A stretch of 64,000 nucleotides of DNA from NAT127 sp034717695. Lineage in GTDB: Bacteria; Pseudomonadota; Gammaproteobacteria; Pseudomonadales; Porticoccaceae. The DNA is taken from contig JAYELS010000005.1 in assembly GCA_034717695.1 (NCBI GenBank), forward strand, positions 248,001-312,000, written 5' to 3'. Below are positions 59,540 to 64,000 of the stretch, piece after piece. Position 1 is the first letter of the stretch; each line of letters opens with the position of its first letter. The notes beneath the pieces are model-generated. The model was given only the letters and a program-made list of their open reading frames with translations, did not search any database and was not told the DNA's origin. A program made the position numbers and the translations under genes.

Positions 59540-61219
59540 CTAGCGACCCGCCTCAAAGGCCTCCCAGAACTGTCGGGTACCGGCGTCCGGGTCGCTGACC
59601 ACCCGCGGCGGGATATCGAACAGAAACGTCTGTCGCGCCCCGTCATCGTAGGGGGGCCAGGGGGGATGGCCCTCCACATCCGGGTTCCCGTTGCGGGCAA
59701 AGGCGGCGATGGCGCGGCTCATGGCCCGCCCCAGCACCACCGGGTCATCCCCCGGCCCCAACAGTTGCCGCGCGGTCTCGACGTTGTTGAAAAACAGCGG
59801 CATGTCGAGGCCGTGGGGTGAGCGCAGGCGCCCCTCCACCACCGGTGTCCGCCAGGTCAGCTTGTAGAGGTAGACAGGGGCACCCTGCTGCGCCGCTTTC
59901 ATGTCCGCATGGCGCAGGGCCCGGCGGGTAAACAGGGTGTCGGTCATCACCGCCGAGAGCAGGTGCATGGGCGCCAGATCCGGGTGGGCTGCCCGGTAGT
60001 GGGCCAGGACCTTGGCAGCTCCGTCCGGGCCGAACATGGCGCCGATCCTGGCCTCGAGGGCCGCGTCGTCCATGCTCGCCCAGGCGGGATCGGCGGCGGT
60101 GAAGATGGTCGCTTCGTCCGCCGTGGTGCCCAGCATCAGGGGGATATCCGCCGCCTGGGCCGGTGCGGCCCTGACGTACAGCGGCTCGGTGATCAGCGCG
60201 CCGTCCACCACCGGCTTGAAGGGGTTGGCCATGAGGTTGTCGCCGGCCGCCCGCGCCATGGCATCCAGCAGTTGGGCGCGGCCGTAGCCCCGCAGATTGG
60301 CCCTTTGCTCGTCCGGGGTGTTGCCGAGCTCCGCCAGCACGGCGGCGGTGGCGGCGGGGTCGGGCTCGCTCACCTCAAGGCCACCGCTCATCATGATGGC
60401 CTTGTGGAACAACCCCTTGGCGGCGGGCACGCCCATCAGGGTGGCGACCTTGGACGATCCCCCGGACTGGCCGAAGAGGGTGACGTTGCCCGGATCCCCA
60501 CCGAAGGCCGCGACGTTGTCCCGCACCCACTGCAGGGCCAGCACCAGATCGGCCATACCGGCATTGCCCGAGGCGGCGTACTCCTCGCCCAGGAGGTCGC
60601 TGAGGTCGAGAAAGCCGAAGATATTGAGGCGGTGGTTGACGGTCACCACCACCACATCGTTGTCCCGCGCCAGATTGGCGCCGTGGTAATAGATCTCGTT
60701 GGCGGTGCCGGTGGTGAACCCGCCGCCGTGGAGCCACACCATCACCGGCCTCGGCCCGTCATCCAGGGCCGGGGTCCAGAGGTTGAGGGTCAGGCAGTCC
60801 TCGCTGGTGGGGGTATCCAGCAGGGTCAATACCTTGGCGGTATCGCCGGCCATGGGCAGGGGGTTCTGGGGGCAGCGGGGGCCGAAGTCGCCGGCGTCCC
60901 GCACCGCCCGCCAGGGCTCGGGCGGGCGGGGCGGCAGGAAGCGCCTCTCGCCGCCGGTATCCGCGCCGTAGGGCACGCCGAGAAAGGCGATGGTGCCCCC
61001 ATCGGCATGGCCCCGCACCGGGCCCGAGGTGATCACCACATCGAGGCTGGGGGCGGGTGGTTCGGCGGTTTCAGTGCCGGCAACGTCCCCCGAGGCAAGG
61101 GGCGCCTGGGAGCGCGCCTCTTCAGCCGGCTCCTCCCTGGCGCAGCCCGTCGCGGCGACCAGCAAGGCGGCACAGAGCCAGAACAGCCATGTCCGTGGGA
61201 GGGAACGCTGAATAACCAT
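59540..61219 (-). CDS. Type B carboxylesterase lipoprotein
   Basis: 559 residues from the ATG at 61219 (ACAGGAG upstream); the longer open frame to 61441 is arginine/tryptophan-rich and non-coding. Signal peptide with lipobox VAATG-C (cysteine at about residue 26), then an acidic linker and an alpha/beta hydrolase: oxyanion HGGGFTTG, nucleophile FGQSGGSSK, Glu in GTTADEATIF and His in SPHGLDMP. The fold resembles para-nitrobenzyl esterase/cholinesterase. Substrate unknown; the lipid anchor implies action at the envelope. Monocistronic on available evidence. Confidence 0.92.
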   Translation of the reverse strand: MVIQRSLPRTWLFWLCAALLVAATGCAREEPAEEARSQAPLASGDVAGTETAEPPAPSLDVVITSGPVRGHADGGTIAFLGVPYGADTGGERRFLPPRPPEPWRAVRDAGDFGPRCPQNPLPMAGDTAKVLTLLDTPTSEDCLTLNLWTPALDDGPRPVMVWLHGGGFTTGTANEIYYHGANLARDNDVVVVTVNHRLNIFGFLDLSDLLGEEYAASGNAGMADLVLALQWVRDNVAAFGGDPGNVTLFGQSGGSSKVATLMGVPAAKGLFHKAIMMSGGLEVSEPDPAATAAVLAELGNTPDEQRANLRGYGRAQLLDAMARAAGDNLMANPFKPVVDGALITEPLYVRAAPAQAADIPLMLGTTADEATIFTAADPAWASMDDAALEARIGAMFGPDGAAKVLAHYRAAHPDLAPMHLLSAVMTDTLFTRRALRHADMKAAQQGAPVYLYKLTWRTPVVEGRLRSPHGLDMPLFFNNVETARQLLGPGDDPVVLGRAMSRAIAAFARNGNPDVEGHPPWPPYDDGARQTFLFDIPPRVVSDPDAGTRQFWEAFEAGR

Positions 61220-61331
61220 GGGGGTATCTCCTGTGACCACTCTGAGCCAGCAGGCCGGGAGTGGTTTGTTGTGATGGGCCACGGACAATCGCGGCCACCG
61301 TCGATTTGCAAACACCGGAATTGTGGGCCCC

Positions 61332-61988
61332 TTAGAACCGGAAACCGCTGCTGACCAAGTAGACCACCAGGGCGCTCGATGCCAGCGCCGCCACCAGCCT
61401 CGCGGGCGCCGCGGACAGCGGCGGCGGGGCGTCACCGACAAGTGCCTTATGCCCGTGGACCATGGGCAGCACCAGCCGCTCCTTGCGCACCCCTTCGTAC
61501 CAGAGGATGGCCAGCAGATGCACGGTCACCAGGGCCAGCAGGATGTTGAAACTGACCCCATGGACATTCGCCAGCCACCTGCCGCCATCGAAGCTCACCA
61601 GGTACGACAGCGGCCCGGATTCGAGGCCGTCCACATCGACGGCAAAGAGGCCGCTGCCCACCTGCGCCGCCAGCAGCAGCAACAGTGCCACCACGCTCCA
61701 GCCGCCAAGGGGATTGTGGCCCGCGAAGCCCGACGGCCCCTGCCCGCCGCCCCGGGCGTAGGCAAGCACCCGGGCGGGACTTTTGACAAAGCTTGAGAAG
61801 CGGGCGGTGTGGCTGCCCCACAGCCCCCAGCAAAGCCGGAAGCTGAGCAAGCCGAGAATGCCGTAGCCGGAATAGCGGTGCCAATCCATCAGGCGATTTT
61901 CCGCGCTGTACCAGGAGAACCCCAGCAGCAGGGGCAGCAACCAGTGAAAAATGCGAATGGGCAGATCCCAGATTTTGATTTTTGTCAT
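61332..61988 (-). CDS. Cytochrome b561 / Ni-Fe hydrogenase b-type cytochrome family protein
   Basis: 218 residues from the ATG at 61988. Four core helices with candidate haem b histidines: IRIFHWLL, MDWHRYSGY, WLANVHGVSFN and ALVTVHLLAI, the PF01292 pattern. The N-terminal IKIWDLPIRIFHW is typical. C-terminal extra helix (RLVAALASSALVVYLVSSGF). It shuttles electrons between quinone and a periplasmic partner, often a c-type cytochrome, but none is adjacent. Shine-Dalgarno weak. Confidence 0.87.
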   Translation of the reverse strand: MTKIKIWDLPIRIFHWLLPLLLGFSWYSAENRLMDWHRYSGYGILGLLSFRLCWGLWGSHTARFSSFVKSPARVLAYARGGGQGPSGFAGHNPLGGWSVVALLLLLAAQVGSGLFAVDVDGLESGPLSYLVSFDGGRWLANVHGVSFNILLALVTVHLLAILWYEGVRKERLVLPMVHGHKALVGDAPPPLSAAPARLVAALASSALVVYLVSSGFRF

Positions 61989-62113
61989 TTTTGAGAGATC
62001 ACTCGGGCATGGGGCCAGGTTGGCGGAACGGCAACTGTGTGAGCATATAACCATCGGGATCCCGCCACCACCGACTCTCCGAGGCCAGGCCGGCAGCGGC
62101 AAGGACGAATCCC

Positions 62114-63229
62114 TCAGCCGGCGAGGGCCAGCCCCGCCACCCAATCGCCGATGGCGAGGCAGGCGGTGAGCCCGGGAGACTCGATGCCAAACAGGTTGAC
62201 GAGCCCCGCCACGCCGTGGACGGCGGGGCCATCGATGCGAAAGTCGCTGTCCCCCATCCCGGGCCCGGCGAGCTTGGGCCGCACCCCGGCGTAACCGGGA
62301 GCCAGCCGGTCGGGGTCCAGATCCGGCCACCAGCGGCGGATGGCCTCGGCAAAGCGCGGGGCCATCCCCGGATCGACACTGAATTCGGGGGCCGCCACCC
62401 AGGTCACGTCGGGGCCGAAGCGGCCCTGGCCGGCCAGGTCGAGGGTGAGGTGGATACCGAGGCCCCCCTGCTCCGGGAGGGGGTAGATCAGGCGCCGGAA
62501 GGGCACCGGGCCGGCGTGACCGAAGTACTGGCCGCGGGCGTACCAGAGCCTCGGCACGGCGCTGGCGGGCACCCCGGCGATGGCGCCGGCAAGCGCCGCC
62601 GCGTCGAGCCCGGCGGCATTCACCAGGGTGCGGGCGCGCAGCTCCGTCACGGCGCCATCCCCTCCCGCCACGCGAATGGCGATGCCATCGGGCCGGGCCG
62701 CACCGTCCACCACCCGACTGCCGAGGGCGAGCACCGCCCCGGCGGCCTCGGCGTCGCCGAGCAGCGCCCGCATCAGGGCGCGGCTGTCGACGATGCCGGT
62801 GTCGGGGGAATGGAGCGCCGCGTGCACATCGAGATGCGGTTCAAGGGCCGCCACCGCCCCGCGGTCGAGCCACGCCAGCGCCGTGACGCCATTGGCGAGG
62901 GCCCGCGCCCGCAGCGCCGCCAGGGCGGGTTCCTGGTCCGCCGTTACCGCCACCACCAGCTTGCCGAGGCGGGCGCAGTCCACCCGGTGATCGGCGCAGA
63001 AGCGGTACAGCGCCTCGCGCCCCGCCACGCACAGCCGCGCCTTGCGGGAGCCCGGCGGGTAGTAGAGCCCGGCGTGGATCACCTCGCTGTTGCGGCTGCT
63101 GATGCCGGTGCCGAAATCCCTTTCCCGCTCCAGGATCAGCACCTCTCGCCCCGCCCGGGCCAGGGCCCGGGCGCAGGCGAGGCCCACCACCCCGGCGCCG
63201 ATCACCACGGCGTCGACGTGCTCGGTCAC
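62114..63229 (-). CDS. FAD-dependent oxidoreductase, L-2-hydroxyglutarate oxidase-like
   Basis: 371 residues from the GTG at 63229. N-terminal FAD-binding VDAVVIGAGVVGLACARALARAG, then LERERDFGTGISSRNSEVIHAGLYYPPGSRKARLC, characteristic of LhgO/L2HGDH. The C-terminus has PKLAGPGMGDSDF and HGVAGLVNLFGIESPGLTACLAIG. Members oxidise L-2-hydroxyglutarate or related 2-hydroxy acids and feed the quinone pool. The start region lies in a 17-base duplicated sequence shared with the end of the upstream symporter gene, 16 bases away. Possibly cotranscribed with it, pairing uptake with oxidation of a dicarboxylate (inference). Confidence 0.88.
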   Translation of the reverse strand: MTEHVDAVVIGAGVVGLACARALARAGREVLILERERDFGTGISSRNSEVIHAGLYYPPGSRKARLCVAGREALYRFCADHRVDCARLGKLVVAVTADQEPALAALRARALANGVTALAWLDRGAVAALEPHLDVHAALHSPDTGIVDSRALMRALLGDAEAAGAVLALGSRVVDGAARPDGIAIRVAGGDGAVTELRARTLVNAAGLDAAALAGAIAGVPASAVPRLWYARGQYFGHAGPVPFRRLIYPLPEQGGLGIHLTLDLAGQGRFGPDVTWVAAPEFSVDPGMAPRFAEAIRRWWPDLDPDRLAPGYAGVRPKLAGPGMGDSDFRIDGPAVHGVAGLVNLFGIESPGLTACLAIGDWVAGLALAG

Positions 63230-63255
63230 GGCTGAATCTGCTCGGTCACGGCTGA
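63219..63255. repeat. 17-bp tandem duplication across the symporter-oxidase junction
   Basis: TGCTCGGTCACGGCTGA occurs at 63219-63235 and again at 63239-63255, period 20. The right copy contains the stop of the symporter and the left copy the GTG start of the oxidase. The offset is not a multiple of three, so the second GTG cannot start the oxidase. Confidence 0.8.
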
Positions 63256-64000
63256 TAGGTGTCCCGGTCGGAGACCTCGTTGTAGACGCCGAGGTCGAGC
63301 AGCCCCTCCCCCTTGGCCACCACGGTGGACACCACGCAGTCACCGGTGACGTTCACCGCGGTGCGGATCATGTCCAGCAGCCGGTCGACGCCGATGATCA
63401 GGGCGATGCCCTCCACCGGCAGGCCCACCTGCTGAAGCACCATGGCGAGGGTGACGAGCCCCACCCCCGGCACCCCGGCGGTGCCCACCGAGGCCAGGGT
63501 GGCGGTGGCGATCACCGCCAGGTAGCCGCCGATGCCGATGTCGACGTTGAAGGCCTGGGCGATGAACACCGTCGCCACCCCCTGCATGATGGCGGTGCCG
63601 TCCATGTTGATGGTGGCGCCCAGGGGCACGGTGAAGGAGGCGATGGAGTTGTCGATGCCGAGGCGCTTCTCCGCCACGTTCATGGTCACCGGCATGGTGG
63701 CATTGCTGGACGCGGTGCTGAAGCCGAACAGGATGGCGGGGCGCACATTCCGGAAGAACGTGAGTGGACTCAGGCCGGAGAACAGCTTGAGCACCAGGGA
63801 GTAGACGCCGATCTGGTGCATGACCAGGGCCAGCACCACGGTGGCGAAATACTTGGCGAGGTCGAGGATGGCGCCGATCCCCAGTTCGCTGAAGAGCTTC
63901 GCCAGCAGGCAGAACACCCCGTAGGGGGCCAGGTGCATGAGGAAGTTGACCATGGTCATGATCACCTCGTTGAAGCTCTGGAAGAACTCCAGCACCTTCC
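63246..64000 (-). CDS. Dicarboxylate/amino acid:cation symporter (DAACS), 5' end outside window
   Basis: The frame is open to the window edge; about 250 C-terminal residues are visible of an expected 400-440. Hallmarks: the serine-rich loop FGFSTASSNATMPVT (HP1), INMDGTAIMQGVATVFIAQ (TM7 NMDGT) and GTAGVPGVGLVTLAMVL (HP2), with IALIIGVDRLLDMIRTAVNVTGD (TM8 substrate residues D and N). It takes up glutamate, aspartate or C4-dicarboxylates with H+ or Na+. Transcribed toward the LhgO-like gene. Confidence 0.92.
   Translation of the reverse strand, partial: KVLEFFQSFNEVIMTMVNFLMHLAPYGVFCLLAKLFSELGIGAILDLAKYFATVVLALVMHQIGVYSLVLKLFSGLSPLTFFRNVRPAILFGFSTASSNATMPVTMNVAEKRLGIDNSIASFTVPLGATINMDGTAIMQGVATVFIAQAFNVDIGIGGYLAVIATATLASVGTAGVPGVGLVTLAMVLQQVGLPVEGIALIIGVDRLLDMIRTAVNVTGDCVVSTVVAKGEGLLDLGVYNEVSDRDTYQP

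Noticed and set aside
61989..62113. Open stretch with RWWRDPDGYMLTQLPF, like the end of a VOC/glyoxalase domain
   Set aside because: Only about 35 codons between two genes, no start codon with a ribosome site and no upstream half; could be a remnant but cannot be supported.

Overview
The window is a compact, gene-dense (one gene per about 1.1 kb), GC-rich chromosomal stretch of a gammaproteobacterium. I see no rRNA, tRNA, phage, transposase or CRISPR. Gene content and order point to the Pseudomonadales in the broad sense. The evidence is ubiD near rho-trxA-ppx; rsmD / ftsY-ftsE-ftsX-rpoH; rpmB-rpmG / radC / coaBC-algC-argB-(DUF4124)-pyrE / crc / rph / yicC / gmk-rpoZ-spoT-ridA and oxyR-recG. 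All of these are recognisable Pseudomonas-type neighbourhoods, and crc itself is characteristic of that order. I would not name a genus from this sequence.

Layout. 1-2.3 kb: the end of a yeaH-spoVR operon. 2.4-6.4 kb, minus strand: a DUF1993 protein, hcp with an FNR/Anr-like box, and ppx. 6.5-8.3 kb: trxA and rho, with a C-rich rho leader. 8.3-9.7 kb: a heptamer-repeat element, then terC under a complete yybP-ykoY manganese riboswitch with its own attenuator and promoter. 9.9-18 kb: a CNNM/CorC protein, DUF2784, ubiD, a cupin and an RND pump with its adaptor. 18-20.6 kb: a translationally coupled PAP2 phosphatase / GT-B glycosyltransferase / LpxH-like metallophosphoesterase cluster. 20.6-25 kb: ugd, a small conserved protein, gshA, acpH-like and dsbB. 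25-31 kb, minus strand: FKBP lipoprotein, trmB, DUF423, rpoH, ftsX, ftsE, ftsY. 31-34.9 kb: rsmD, coaD, mutM, an orphan exbD, rpmG, rpmB, radC. 35-42.6 kb: coaBC, algC with a membrane-anchored N-terminal extension, argB, pyrE, crc, rph. 42.7-47.3 kb: yicC, hrpB, DUF2254. 47.5-54 kb: gmk-rpoZ-spoT-ridA, a tandem pair of exported retropepsin-like proteins, a YeeZ-type SDR, oxyR. 54-59.5 kb: recG, a second heptamer element, 3-hydroxybutyrate dehydrogenase, a third heptamer element, and a DUF47-pit phosphate uptake operon under a promoter overlapping a Pho-box-like repeat. 59.5-64 kb, minus strand: a lipoprotein carboxylesterase, a b-type cytochrome, an LhgO-like oxidase and a partial dicarboxylate symporter.

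Most genes are housekeeping: transcription termination and sigma factors, (p)ppGpp, division, translation, pyrimidine, arginine, CoA, ubiquinone and glutathione synthesis. The points most worth a second look are: (i) a family of three intergenic elements built from 7-nt units arranged as inverted arms; (ii) the Mn riboswitch-attenuator of terC; (iii) OxyR with Cys199 but Leu at position 208; (iv) the PAP2/glycosyltransferase/phosphoesterase cluster as a candidate envelope lipid-modification pathway; (v) the Pho-box-like repeat covering the -35 of the pit operon promoter; (vi) the solitary exbD and the absence of dut between coaBC and algC. All calls come from reading the sequence and family knowledge; no database search was run.
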